64,000 nucleotides of DNA from Pontibacter populi (GTDB lineage Bacteria; Bacteroidota; Bacteroidia; Cytophagales; Hymenobacteraceae). Below, piece after piece: positions 26,182-34,959 of the stretch. The stretch lies in the NCBI RefSeq assembly GCF_019336435.1, contig NZ_JAHWXQ010000002.1:1116001-1180000 (forward strand), read 5' to 3'. The first letter of the stretch is position 1; each line of letters starts with the position of its first letter. The notes beneath the pieces are model-generated. The model saw only the letters and a program-made list of their open reading frames with translations. It searched no databases and had not been told where the DNA came from. A program made the position numbers and the translations under genes.

Positions 26182-26205
26182 GGGTCTTAATAACTATAAA
26201 AACCA

Positions 26206-26922
26206 TTAAGCCTTTTTGTAACCGGTAAAACCTGTAGCACAACCATAAAAGTAGGATTTAAAACTAACTTCAAGACCTGCATCTTTAAATATAGCTGCTA
26301 CGTCTCTTGCATCTTGAAATCGCTCCGTATACTGCCAAAGCATTCTGTATTCTCTTGGATTACCAAGCAATAGTTTACCTAATATCGGAATTAGCTTGCC
26401 AAGGTAAAATCCATAGAAGAATTGTAACAACTTACTTTCAGGTTTTGATACCTCAATAAAAGAAAACTGCCCGCCTGGCTTTAAAACTCTCTTTGTCTCG
26501 GTTGCCAATATTCTAACCTGTGGAAGATCAAAAGTCTTTAACTCAAAAGCGCAAATCGCATAATCAAAACCACTTTCAGGCAGTTGGTTCTGCAGTATAT
26601 CCTGTTGTATAACACTCACTTCTTTACGAAACTTAACATTATTCTTTCTCTCAGCATGTTTTAACATACCTTCTGAAAAATCAAGTGCTGTAATTTTTGC
26701 GTAAGGTAGCTTTTTCTTTGCTGCCTCCCAAGTTTCTCCCATTCCAGTCAACATATCAAGTATCTCAACCTGCGCTTCTGTTGCTTGTATTTCCTGCAAA
26801 AACTGTCTTCGCCAACGTATTGAGAACCCGAATGAAGTAATATAATTCACTCGTTCATAAGAACTACTCATTCTATTAAAAAGCCCTTTTACAAATTCCG
26901 GTTCGTAGATTCTATCTCTCAT
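26206..26922 (-). CDS. Class I SAM-dependent methyltransferase, UbiE-like
   Basis: A 238-residue methyltransferase. Motif I is 'VEILDMLTGMGETWE', in which the usual D-x-G-x-G-x-G is altered to D-x-L-x-G-x-G; the acidic residue that binds the ribose follows in 'ITALDFSEGML', and 'FDYAICAFELKTF' is the motif-IV region. The N-terminal 'YEPEFVKGLFNRMSSSYERVNYITSFGFS' is UbiE-like. The gene is visibly AT-rich and almost free of the CTATA motif, unlike its neighbours. It overlaps the SRPBCC gene by 11 bases and is likely cotranscribed with it. Confidence 0.85.
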   Translation of the reverse strand: MRDRIYEPEFVKGLFNRMSSSYERVNYITSFGFSIRWRRQFLQEIQATEAQVEILDMLTGMGETWEAAKKKLPYAKITALDFSEGMLKHAERKNNVKFRKEVSVIQQDILQNQLPESGFDYAICAFELKTFDLPQVRILATETKRVLKPGGQFSFIEVSKPESKLLQFFYGFYLGKLIPILGKLLLGNPREYRMLWQYTERFQDARDVAAIFKDAGLEVSFKSYFYGCATGFTGYKKA

Positions 26923-27391
26923 TTAAAAGTGATTCCCATTTCCCGGATTCTGCAAAGTATTTAATCGCTTGATTCCGTTTAACTAATAATTCAGTCAGGT
27001 ATTTTTCAAGTATGAAAGTATCCGCTATTCTACCAATAAACCCTAAGGGTGATTTAAAATTAAATATATCTTTCATCACTACTTTATCACCTTGAGATTC
27101 AAAAAAGTGATCATGAACCAAAAAAGTGAACGCACCTTTTATTTGTTCATCTCTAAAATAAAATGGTCTCTTAAAAGCTGTTATTTCAGTTGTCAGTTTC
27201 TGTCTAAAGCCAAAATGTGTTGCTTCCCAAGTTACAGATTCACTAATATTTATTAACCCAGAGGTAACACCAGCTACTGCTTGCTCATTGGTTTGTGCTG
27301 TGGAAATTATATGTAAATCTATACTTCTGGAAAGATCGAAGCAGATTTCTATATCAGATCTGATGATTGTTTCTAATTCGATTTGAGGCAT
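26912..27391 (-). CDS. SRPBCC family protein (START-like ligand-binding)
   Basis: A 159-residue protein with the START/Bet v1-like pattern: an N-terminal strand 'MPQIELETIIRSDIEICFDLSRSIDLH', the central 'VTWEATHFGFRQKLTTEITAF', and 'GAFTFLVHDHFFESQGDKVVMKDIFNFKSPLGFIGRI'. This form is frequent as a hypothetical SRPBCC protein that binds a hydrophobic ligand. The coding sequence is AT-rich and overlaps the methyltransferase, so the two probably act on the same small molecule. Function not known. Confidence 0.8.
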   Translation of the reverse strand: MPQIELETIIRSDIEICFDLSRSIDLHIISTAQTNEQAVAGVTSGLINISESVTWEATHFGFRQKLTTEITAFKRPFYFRDEQIKGAFTFLVHDHFFESQGDKVVMKDIFNFKSPLGFIGRIADTFILEKYLTELLVKRNQAIKYFAESGKWESLLNER

Positions 27392-27409
27392 CTCTTAAAT
27401 TTCTTCTCT

Positions 27410-28771
27410 TTACAACTGCAGTGTAAACACGGTTGGTCCGCCGGCTTTGCTTTTAACCCTGATGCTGCCCCCATGCTGCCGCATAATCTGTTTTGACAAG
27501 CTCAGCCCGATACCGGAACCTTGTTTTTTAGTGGTATAAAAAGGAATGAACAACCTGTCCAACACATCATCCGGAATACCGGAGCCATTGTCGCGCACTT
27601 CTATGCGTACCTTGTACTTGTTGGTATCGTCTGCATAAGCAACTACTTCCACGCTTGGGTCAGTTCGCTGGCTGCAGGCTTCCATGGCGTTTTTCAGCAG
27701 GTTTATGAGTACCTGTTCCAGTTGTTCGGGGTCGGCTTCCAGCTTAATATCAGAGGGGGCCAGGTAAGTAGCAAGCTCGACCTTGGCCATTTCAAAGTCG
27801 GGCTTCATGAGCGTATGCACATCGCGGAGCAGGTTGTTGATGCTTATCGTATGCAGTTCAGGCAACGGCAGGCGCATCAGGCGTCGGTAGTTCTTCACAA
27901 AATGCAGCATGCCCGTAGTGCGCCGTTCTATTGTTTTCAGGCCATCCTGTATATCCTCCAGGGCTTCTTCACTGATCGGTTCCCCAGCCTGGCGTGCTTC
28001 CATTTCCTCTTCCAGAATACCATTTACCGTTGATGTGAGCGAGATAACCGGCGTCATAGAGTTCATGATCTCGTGGGTCAGGACGCGAATCATTTTTTGC
28101 CAGGTCTGCACTTCTTGTTCTTCCAGCTCGGCCTGTATGTTGTGCAGCGACACGATCTTTATGCTTTTACCCTGCGATACCAGCACCGTAGCATGCACCG
28201 ACAACAACAGCTGATCGTGATTATGCTTCAGCGTGATTAAAGCTTTTTCGTTATTGCCTATGCGTTGCAGTACTTCCAGCAGTTCTTCGCTAACACGGTC
28301 CAGGGTTTTAATGTTGGTAAAATGCGGCTGGTGCAATAACTCTTTGGCTACATGGTTCAGCAGCAGCACATTTCCGTCGGCATCAAACGAGAGTATGCCA
28401 ATACCAATGTGCTCCACTATAGCCTGCAGGTATAAATAATGCGCCTGCTTATCTGCTTTTATCTTCAGGAAAGAATCGGAAATTTCGTTAAATGCTTTGT
28501 AGAGATGGCTGTATGTCTGGTCGCCTGCTTTTTCAGGGAAGCGTTGGGTAAAGTCAGAGTGACGGATAGATTCGAGAAAGCCGGTGATGTCGCGGTTGGT
28601 GCGTTCTACAAAATGGATAAGGGAATATAGTTGCATGCACAGCAGCACACCAATACAGAAGGCCGTTATATACCAATCAGTGCGAAAGAGCACAACTATA
28701 AGCGCGATCATACTGAGCATAGCCAGGCAAACCTGCAGCAACAGCTTCGCCCTGAATTTATTATAGCCCAT
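27410..28771 (-). CDS. NtrY-like membrane sensor histidine kinase
   Basis: A 453-residue sensor kinase. I choose the ATG at 28771 (MGYNKF); a TTG at 28780 would add three residues. Two N-terminal helices (about 9-52) anchor it, followed by a HAMP-like/PAS region (to about 215, 'AIVEHIGIGILSFDADGNVLLLN'). The dimerisation box is 'VLTHEIMNSMTPVISL' with the phospho-acceptor His233. The ATPase has N box 'LINLLKNAMEAC' and G boxes 'DNGSGIPDDVL' and 'GSGIGLSLSKQI'. Its start overlaps the upstream response regulator gene, so the two form one translationally coupled operon. Confidence 0.92.
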   Translation of the reverse strand: MGYNKFRAKLLLQVCLAMLSMIALIVVLFRTDWYITAFCIGVLLCMQLYSLIHFVERTNRDITGFLESIRHSDFTQRFPEKAGDQTYSHLYKAFNEISDSFLKIKADKQAHYLYLQAIVEHIGIGILSFDADGNVLLLNHVAKELLHQPHFTNIKTLDRVSEELLEVLQRIGNNEKALITLKHNHDQLLLSVHATVLVSQGKSIKIVSLHNIQAELEEQEVQTWQKMIRVLTHEIMNSMTPVISLTSTVNGILEEEMEARQAGEPISEEALEDIQDGLKTIERRTTGMLHFVKNYRRLMRLPLPELHTISINNLLRDVHTLMKPDFEMAKVELATYLAPSDIKLEADPEQLEQVLINLLKNAMEACSQRTDPSVEVVAYADDTNKYKVRIEVRDNGSGIPDDVLDRLFIPFYTTKKQGSGIGLSLSKQIMRQHGGSIRVKSKAGGPTVFTLQL

Positions 28772-30155
28772 GTTTCTCAATTCTGCGGTAGAGGGCAGTT
28801 CGGGTTATGCCCAGTTCTTTGGCAGCGTGCGTAATATTACCGGAATGCTTTACAAGTACTTTCTGCACCATCAGTTTTTCGAGTGCTTCCAGCGTATAAT
28901 CGCCCTCCGATAAGGCCGGGCTATGTGTATGTTCTATCGTATTTGAGGCAGGCGCTCTGTCGTTGCCGGGTGCAAAGTAAAAGTCCTCTTCCTGCAGTTC
29001 GTTTCCATCGCAAAGTATAATGGCACGCTCCATGGCATGGTCCAGTTCGCGAATATTGCCGGGCCAGTGGTAAGCGCTAAGGCGGTGTAGTGTCTGGGCA
29101 TTCATCGTCAGGCCGTCGCGGTTATATTTCTTGCTGTATAGTTGCAGAAAATGCTCGGCCAGCAACTTTATGTCTTCTTTTCGCTCCCGCAGAGGCGGCA
29201 ATTGTATCTCAACAGTATTGATCCGGTACAGCAAATCCTGGCGGAAAGTGCCTTGTTTCACCATCTCGTAAAGGGGCATGTTGGTAGCACAGATCAGGCG
29301 GATATCAATTGGCCGTGGCTTATTGGTGCCAAGCCTGATCACCTGCCGGTTCTGTAACACGGATAACAGCTTTGCCTGCAAAGCCAGCGATAAATTACCG
29401 ATCTCATCTAAAAACAACGTACCACCATCAGCTGCCTCCATTCTGCCCGTGCGGTCTTCTTTGGCATCTGTAAATGCGCCTTTGGCATGACCAAATAGCT
29501 CGCTTTCGAACAGCGTTTCGCTTACCGCACCCAGGTCCACTTTTTCAAAAGCCCTGGTTGCTCTCTTTGATTTCTGGTATAATGCCCGCGCTGCCACTTC
29601 CTTACCTGTTCCGTTTTCTCCTAATATTAGCACATTGGCATCAGTGGCAGCTACTTTATCTATTGTTTGATATACACGCTGCATTGCCGGCGACACCCCG
29701 ATAAACTCACCATAATGGAACGTTGAATACACCGTTGATTTAGGAGCACTAACTATAGTTCGGTCAAGGATCTGCTGACAGGCAGTTTTAAGGATGGCTA
29801 CCAGTTTTTCGTTTCGCCAGGGTTTCAGTACAAAATCGGACGCGCCTTCTTTTAGGGCCCGCACCGCCAGTTCTATATCACCATAAGCTGTCATCAGAAT
29901 AACTGTTACGGCCGGGTTAAGCTGCTTTATCTGCTTGAGCCAATGCAGCCCTTCTTTACTGCTGGTGGCGCCGGCGCTATAGTTCATATCCAGTAACACC
30001 AGATCGATGGGCGATGCGGCAAGTATGGCTGGGATCTGGTAGGGGTCGGATGTCGTTTTTACCGATGCAAAATGTTGTTTCAGCAGTAGCCGGCCGGCAG
30101 TTAAGATATCTTCTTCATCATCTACAATTAGTACGTGGCAGGCTATTTTACTCAT
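28761..30155 (-). CDS. Sigma-54-dependent NtrC-family response regulator
   Basis: A 464-residue activator with three domains: receiver (Asp56 in 'DLVLLDMNY', acidic pair DDEED 12-16), AAA+ (Walker A GENGTGKE 179-186, Walker B 'GGTLFLDEIG' 244-253) and a C-terminal Fis-type helix-turn-helix ('ITHAAKELGITRTALYRRIEKHGL'). The sigma-54 contact loop reads GAFTDA at 226-231 instead of GAFTGA, a variant I know to be common in Bacteroidota. It lies upstream of its kinase with an 11-base overlap and divergent from the efflux operon, which it most likely controls through the dyad at 30287-30330. Confidence 0.93.
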   Translation of the reverse strand: MSKIACHVLIVDDEEDILTAGRLLLKQHFASVKTTSDPYQIPAILAASPIDLVLLDMNYSAGATSSKEGLHWLKQIKQLNPAVTVILMTAYGDIELAVRALKEGASDFVLKPWRNEKLVAILKTACQQILDRTIVSAPKSTVYSTFHYGEFIGVSPAMQRVYQTIDKVAATDANVLILGENGTGKEVAARALYQKSKRATRAFEKVDLGAVSETLFESELFGHAKGAFTDAKEDRTGRMEAADGGTLFLDEIGNLSLALQAKLLSVLQNRQVIRLGTNKPRPIDIRLICATNMPLYEMVKQGTFRQDLLYRINTVEIQLPPLRERKEDIKLLAEHFLQLYSKKYNRDGLTMNAQTLHRLSAYHWPGNIRELDHAMERAIILCDGNELQEEDFYFAPGNDRAPASNTIEHTHSPALSEGDYTLEALEKLMVQKVLVKHSGNITHAAKELGITRTALYRRIEKHGL

Positions 30156-30286
30156 AGTTTGTGGGGTAGTATACTCTATTGAATATACTAATGTAAGTCT
30201 TTTTTATGCAAAAAATCAAACTGTCTGCACGGCTTTGGCTAAGCTCTGCCCTCTGTTTCCGGCAGTTCCCCATGTGCGTTTTCCCG

Positions 30287-30330
30287 GAGTGTCCGGTTGC
30301 AGACAGTGCACTGTTCGTTTGCGAACACTC
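30287..30330. promoter_or_regulatory. 44-bp dyad with two tandem TGTYCG-N4-CRRACA operator sites
   Basis: Two inverted repeats of the same design: TGTCCG-GTTG-CAGACA (30290-30305) and TGTTCG-TTTG-CGAACA (30312-30327), separated by six bases with centres 22 bp apart (two helical turns). Flanking GAG/CTC and a central ACAGTGCACTGT (30303-30314) make the whole a 44-bp pseudo-palindrome. It lies about 70-105 bases upstream of the -24 element, at the distance expected for an enhancer-binding activator. Confidence 0.65.
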
Positions 30331-30392
30331 TAAACATAGCACCATCACTATAAATAGCCTTAAAACCCTGAATACAAGTATATTACCCAAAG

Positions 30393-30408
30393 TGGCACAT
30401 ATATTGAC
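30393..30408 (+). promoter_or_regulatory. Sigma-54-type promoter of the efflux operon
   Basis: TGGCACATATATTGAC matches the sigma-54 consensus TGGCACG-N4-TTGCA with correct spacing between GG (-24) and TTG (-12); the last consensus C is an A. The ATG of the HlyD gene lies 36 bases downstream. The only sigma-54 activator in the window is encoded immediately divergent. Confidence 0.65.
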
Positions 30409-30443
30409 TAACCCAAAACACAAGAACACAATTGCCTGTAACT

Positions 30444-31694
30444 ATGGATCGCGTAATAGAGAAAAAAAAGTACACGCCTAAGAAAATAGCCCTTATAGCC
30501 GCCGTTACGCTGGTGCTGGTAATAGTAATTTACAATCTTCTTTTCGCAGAGCATACCTCTAAACTAAATGTAGAAGCACAGCGCATCACTATAGGCAATG
30601 TGCAGGAAGGCACTTTTCAGGAGTTTATTGCAGTAGATGGTTCTGTGGACCCGTTAAAGACATTTTTCCTGGATATTACGGAAGGTGGGCGCGTAGAGAA
30701 AATCTATACAGATGACGGTAAGATGGTAGAGAAAGGCGATACGATCCTGAAGCTTTCCAACACCACGCTCCAGATCGACTTTATGACCCGCGAAACGCAA
30801 CTATACGATCTGATGAACGAGCGCCAGAACTCTGAAATTCTGATGAAGCAGGACCAGATACGTAAGATGAACGAGCTGGCTGAAATAGACTATAACCTGA
30901 CAACAGCTGAGCGCACTTACAACCGCAACAAAATGCTGATAGCTGAAGGTGCTATCTCAAAAGAAGAATACGAAGCATCGAAAGATAACTACCAGTACCT
31001 TAAGCACCGCAAGGAGCTTGGAGAACGCTCCGTAAGACAGGATGCTAAACTGATGGACGACCGCCTGCGTCAGTTGGACGAATCGATAAACAGAATGCAG
31101 GCTAACATTAACATGGCCCGCAACACCCTGAACAACCTGTATGTACTGGCTCCTTTTACAGGACAATTATCTACTTTAAAAGCTGAAGTGGGCGAGAGCA
31201 TAGCCGCTGGCGAGAACATTGGCCAGGTAGATGACCTGAATGGCTATAAAGTAAAAGCAAACATAGACGAACACTACATTTCAAGAGTTTACCCGGGCCT
31301 GGATGGCAGTTTTGATTTTAATGGCAAGACCTACAAAGTAAAAGTTGCCAAGGTTTTCCCGGAAGTACAGAACAATACATTTCAGGTGGATATGGAATTT
31401 GCGGGAGGTACACCTGAAGGCATACGACGTGGACAGACACTGCAGCTGAAACTAAACCTGAACGATGGCGGCAAAGCGATACTTTTACCACGCGGCGGCT
31501 TCTACCAAAGCACTGGTGGCAACTGGGTTTTTGTAGTTGATAAGTCAGGTAGCTTTGCCGAAAAACGAACTATAAAACTAGGCCGCCAGAATCCGAATCA
31601 TTACGAAGTAATAGAAGGCCTGAAGCCCGGCGAAAAGGTCATCGTTTCATCCTATGACAGCTACGGAGACATTGACCGACTGGAACTGAAATAG
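30444..31694 (+). CDS. HlyD-family periplasmic adaptor of an efflux ABC transporter
   Basis: A 416-residue membrane-fusion protein that would link an inner-membrane MacB-like ABC transporter to the outer membrane. I use the ATG at 30444 (MDRVIEKKKY); a TTG at 30432 would add four residues. One N-terminal helix (about 12-33, 'IALIAAVTLVLVIVIYNLLF') is followed by a barrel-sandwich/lipoyl-like segment, a long coiled coil (about 105-225, 'RETQLYDLMNERQNSEILMKQ') and a C-terminal barrel 'LYVLAPFTGQLSTLKAEVGESIAAGENIG'. First gene of the operon with the ATPase and permease, downstream of the sigma-54 element. Confidence 0.9.
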   Translation: MDRVIEKKKYTPKKIALIAAVTLVLVIVIYNLLFAEHTSKLNVEAQRITIGNVQEGTFQEFIAVDGSVDPLKTFFLDITEGGRVEKIYTDDGKMVEKGDTILKLSNTTLQIDFMTRETQLYDLMNERQNSEILMKQDQIRKMNELAEIDYNLTTAERTYNRNKMLIAEGAISKEEYEASKDNYQYLKHRKELGERSVRQDAKLMDDRLRQLDESINRMQANINMARNTLNNLYVLAPFTGQLSTLKAEVGESIAAGENIGQVDDLNGYKVKANIDEHYISRVYPGLDGSFDFNGKTYKVKVAKVFPEVQNNTFQVDMEFAGGTPEGIRRGQTLQLKLNLNDGGKAILLPRGGFYQSTGGNWVFVVDKSGSFAEKRTIKLGRQNPNHYEVIEGLKPGEKVIVSSYDSYGDIDRLELK

Positions 31695-31729
31695 ATTGCT
31701 GATTGCTGATTGTGAGGACCGGAAAAACA

Positions 31730-31765
31730 ACTTTCTAACTCTCTAACTTCTAAACTTTCTAACTA
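31730..31765. repeat. TTAGAAAG-type minisatellite between HlyD and ATPase genes
   Basis: Units of the CTTTCTAACTCTCTAACTTC type, in the opposite orientation to the copies at other genes, within the 131-base gap after the HlyD stop. A short GATTGCT triplication (31694-31713) precedes it. Confidence 0.55.
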
Positions 31766-31825
31766 TAAATACCTCGCTCCAATAGTACAGAATAAAACTA
31801 AAAACATTTAAAGCTACACCATCTC

Positions 31826-32542
31826 ATGAACAAGGAACTACTCATCGAAACCAAACAGCTACAGAAAAAATATGTAACTGATACTGTAGAAACCACTGCT
31901 CTGGCAGGGGTTGATCTAAGCATTACCAAAGGCGAATTTGTAGCCATTATGGGCCCGTCCGGTTGTGGCAAGTCTACGTTGCTGAACATTCTTGGCTTAC
32001 TTGACAGCCCGTCTGGTGGCGTATTTAAATTCTTAGGCGAAGACATTACAAATGCCAGCGAACGCCAGCGTGCCAAAATACGCAAGCAGAACCTGGGCTT
32101 CGTGTTCCAGAGCTTTAACCTGATTGATGAGCTGACTGTGGAAGAAAACATTGGTTTGCCACTTGCTTACCTGGGTGTAAGTAAAGCTGAGACCGAAAAA
32201 CGCGTAATGGAAGCGATGGAACGTATGGGCATTGCACACCGCCGTAACCACTTCCCGCAGCAGTTATCCGGTGGCCAGCAGCAGCGTGCCGCTATTGCCC
32301 GCGCCACGGTGTCTAACCCAAGCCTGATACTGGCCGATGAGCCAACAGGTAACCTCGACTCGGTGCATGGCCGCGAAGTGATGGCATTGCTCACCGAACT
32401 GAACGAAGCAGGTACTACGGTAGTAATGGTAACCCACTCTCCTTCTGATGCCGAATATGCACACCGTATAGTTAATCTGTTCGACGGACAGATCGTGACA
32501 GAGAACCTGAACGTGAGAAAACATGTGGCAGAACTACTTTAA
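31826..32542 (+). CDS. ABC transporter ATP-binding protein (MacB/LolD type)
   Basis: A 238-residue ABC ATPase. Walker A GPSGCGKST is at residues 43-51, the Q loop at 'FVFQSFNLIDELTVEEN', the signature 'LSGGQQQRAAIARA' in the middle, Walker B 'LILADEPTGNLDS' and the H loop 'VVMVTHSPSDAEYAHR'. The GPSGCGKS-LLNILGLLD and 'LIDELTVEENI' patterns are typical of MacB/LolD-type exporters that do not import solutes. It overlaps the permease gene by 20 bases, so the two are translationally coupled. Confidence 0.95.
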   Translation: MNKELLIETKQLQKKYVTDTVETTALAGVDLSITKGEFVAIMGPSGCGKSTLLNILGLLDSPSGGVFKFLGEDITNASERQRAKIRKQNLGFVFQSFNLIDELTVEENIGLPLAYLGVSKAETEKRVMEAMERMGIAHRRNHFPQQLSGGQQQRAAIARATVSNPSLILADEPTGNLDSVHGREVMALLTELNEAGTTVVMVTHSPSDAEYAHRIVNLFDGQIVTENLNVRKHVAELL

Positions 32543-34922
32543 GGTTGCGCTACGCAATATTTACCGCAACAAAGTTTACGCTGCTATAAACATTGCCGGG
32601 CTGGCATTAGGTGTTGCCTCCTGCCTCCTTATTTTTTTATATGTGCAGGATGAGCTCAGTTATGAAAGCCACTTCAGTAAGGCCGATCGTATAGTTAGGG
32701 TTGCCGGCGAAATTGAGCACGAGGGACAGGTAAATAAATTTGCCTTGTCTCCTCCGGTGCTTGCCCCTATCCTACTAAAAGATTACCCGGAACTGGAGCG
32801 CGTAACGCAGCTTGCTAATGCCCGCAAACAGACCATCTGGTACAAAAACAAAAGCTATAACGAAGAGAACCTGCTGTTTGCCGACAGCTCTTTTTTTCAT
32901 GTTTTTGATTATGAGTTCCTGGCCGGAGACCCTGCTACTGCCCTGGATGAACCCCGAACTATAGTTGTAAGCGAGCAACTGGCCGACAAGTATTTTGGCG
33001 GAGCTGAACAGGCTATAGGGCAAGTACTGAAATTCAGTCGCGACTCGTACATGGTAACGGGTGTTTTCCGTGATCAGGGTCATTCGCATATTCAGGCCAA
33101 CGCTTTTCTATCCAGAAGCACCCTCGATACCAAACGCCAGGATGTCATCACAGATGATAACCACTGGTTTCACATGAACCGCTACACGTATGTGCTCCTG
33201 CGGGATAAATCCCAGATCGCCCCTTTCCAGGAAAAGCTCAAGACATTTGCGGCTACCCATGTAACGCCCTGGATAAAGGAAAACGAACTGGCTGCCAACA
33301 TGACTTTCATGCTGCAGCCTTTGCCCTCTATTCACTTCAACACCGTTTATACGGATGATCTTTCTCCGGCTGGCAACATCAACTATATTTATATTTTTGC
33401 GGCAGTAGCCGTATTTTTATTACTCATTGCCAGCATCAATTACATGAACCTGGCAACTGCCCGCTCTGCCAAACGCGCTAAAGAAGTAGGCCTGCGCAAA
33501 GTAGTAGGCGCTTACCGTTCGCAAATTATCGGGCAGTTTATCGGGGAATCTCTCCTGATCACGTTGCTGGCTGTGGTGCTGGCACTTGCCCTGGTACAGA
33601 TTCTTATTCCAACATTTAACGCACTTACCGGCAAGCATTTCGATGCCAATTTCTTCTTACAACCTGAAATTGCACTGGCCCTTTTTGCGATCATCCTGTT
33701 TATTGGTGCCATTGCAGGCAGTTACCCGGCTATTTTCCTGTCTGGTTTTAAGCCTGTAGATGTCCTTAAATCCGATAAAAGTCCGAAAGGCGGTAGTGCT
33801 GCGCTCAGAAGAACGCTGGTGGTTATCCAGTTCATGATCTCGCTCATCATGATCATCGGAACTATAGTTGTGTTCAGCCAGATGCAGTTTTTAAAGAACC
33901 GCGACCTGGGCTTTAACAAAGAACGGATCTTAACCATTGATATACCTGTAGGCGACTCGATGCTGGTAAAGCAACTGCCAACTATAAAACAGGAACTTTT
34001 AAGCAACCCCAACATAGAAAGCGTTTCCAATTCGGCCGACATTCCGGCTGAGTCTAACAGTACCATATTGATTTTTGCGGAGAAGAACGGAGCCACCTTA
34101 CAGAACGCTATGGATGTGATGTTTGTGGATTATGATTTTGTAGATGTGATGGGGATACAAGTTAAAGAAGGACGCAATTACTCCCGCAACTATAAAACCG
34201 ACCTGAAAGGCGGGCTGATCATAAATGAGGCGGCCGCAAAAAAAATGGGCTGGAAAGACCCGATCGGGAAAAGGATACAAATGGCTGACTGGGATGCTAA
34301 AGTGATCGGCGTTGTGAAAGACTTCCACGTAAAATCGTTGCATACCAAAGTAGCGCCACTGATACTTGCCCTTGTGCCTGAGTCGTCGGGTTATCTGCTC
34401 GTACGCCTGAAGCCACAGAACATGCCGGCAACTATAGGCTTTATACAGGAAAAATGGCAGGCCTTCGATACAAAGCACCCGATGGAGTATTTCTTTATGG
34501 ACGAGCACTTTGACAAACAGTACCGTGCCGAAGAAAAGATGCTGACCGTGTTCGGTTACTTTGCCGGTTTAACGATCTTTATTGCATGCCTCGGTTTGTT
34601 CGGCCTCGCATCGTTCACAGCTGAGCAACGCACCAAAGAGATCGGGATCCGTAAAGTGCTGGGCTCCTCAACCGGAAGTATCGTACTGCTCCTCTCCCGC
34701 GATTTTGCTCTACTGGTACTGATTGCGATTGTGCTGGCGATACCCGTTGCCTGGTATGGCATGGATAAATGGCTGCAGGATTTTGCCTACCGCACCAATT
34801 TAAGCTGGTGGATATTTGCCCTTGCCGGTTTTGCAGCCATGTCGATTGCGCTGCTTACTGTTAGTTTCCAGGCGATAAGGGCAGCTTTGCAGGACCCCGT
34901 AAAAGCCATACGCACGCAATAA
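32523..34922 (+). CDS. ABC transporter permease with MacB and two FtsX domains
   Basis: A 799-residue permease. An N-terminal helix (20-41) precedes a MacB-like periplasmic domain; the first FtsX block has three helices near 280-430 ('YMNLATARSAKRAKEVGLRKVVGAYRSQIIGQFIGES'), then a second MacB-type periplasmic domain, and the second FtsX block near 690-790 ('EQRTKEIGIRKVLGSSTGSIVLLLSRDF'). Such double-FtsX permeases are a Bacteroidota type of efflux/lipoprotein-handling ABC exporter. Two perfect AACTATAGTT copies lie inside, both read as Thr-Ile-Val. The substrate is unknown. Confidence 0.9.
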   Translation: MWQNYFKVALRNIYRNKVYAAINIAGLALGVASCLLIFLYVQDELSYESHFSKADRIVRVAGEIEHEGQVNKFALSPPVLAPILLKDYPELERVTQLANARKQTIWYKNKSYNEENLLFADSSFFHVFDYEFLAGDPATALDEPRTIVVSEQLADKYFGGAEQAIGQVLKFSRDSYMVTGVFRDQGHSHIQANAFLSRSTLDTKRQDVITDDNHWFHMNRYTYVLLRDKSQIAPFQEKLKTFAATHVTPWIKENELAANMTFMLQPLPSIHFNTVYTDDLSPAGNINYIYIFAAVAVFLLLIASINYMNLATARSAKRAKEVGLRKVVGAYRSQIIGQFIGESLLITLLAVVLALALVQILIPTFNALTGKHFDANFFLQPEIALALFAIILFIGAIAGSYPAIFLSGFKPVDVLKSDKSPKGGSAALRRTLVVIQFMISLIMIIGTIVVFSQMQFLKNRDLGFNKERILTIDIPVGDSMLVKQLPTIKQELLSNPNIESVSNSADIPAESNSTILIFAEKNGATLQNAMDVMFVDYDFVDVMGIQVKEGRNYSRNYKTDLKGGLIINEAAAKKMGWKDPIGKRIQMADWDAKVIGVVKDFHVKSLHTKVAPLILALVPESSGYLLVRLKPQNMPATIGFIQEKWQAFDTKHPMEYFFMDEHFDKQYRAEEKMLTVFGYFAGLTIFIACLGLFGLASFTAEQRTKEIGIRKVLGSSTGSIVLLLSRDFALLVLIAIVLAIPVAWYGMDKWLQDFAYRTNLSWWIFALAGFAAMSIALLTVSFQAIRAALQDPVKAIRTQ

Positions 34923-34959
34923 GTAACTATAGTTTCCCTTACACCTTAACCCAGATATC

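Noticed and set aside
26185-26215. CTTAAT/ATTAAG hairpin between thioredoxin and methyltransferase genes
   Set aside because: Only six base pairs and A/T-rich; too weak to call a terminator.
30148-30429. 93-residue minus-strand reading frame between the regulator and efflux operons
   Set aside because: It overlaps the sigma-54 promoter and dyad operator, has no recognisable domain and no conserved-looking composition.
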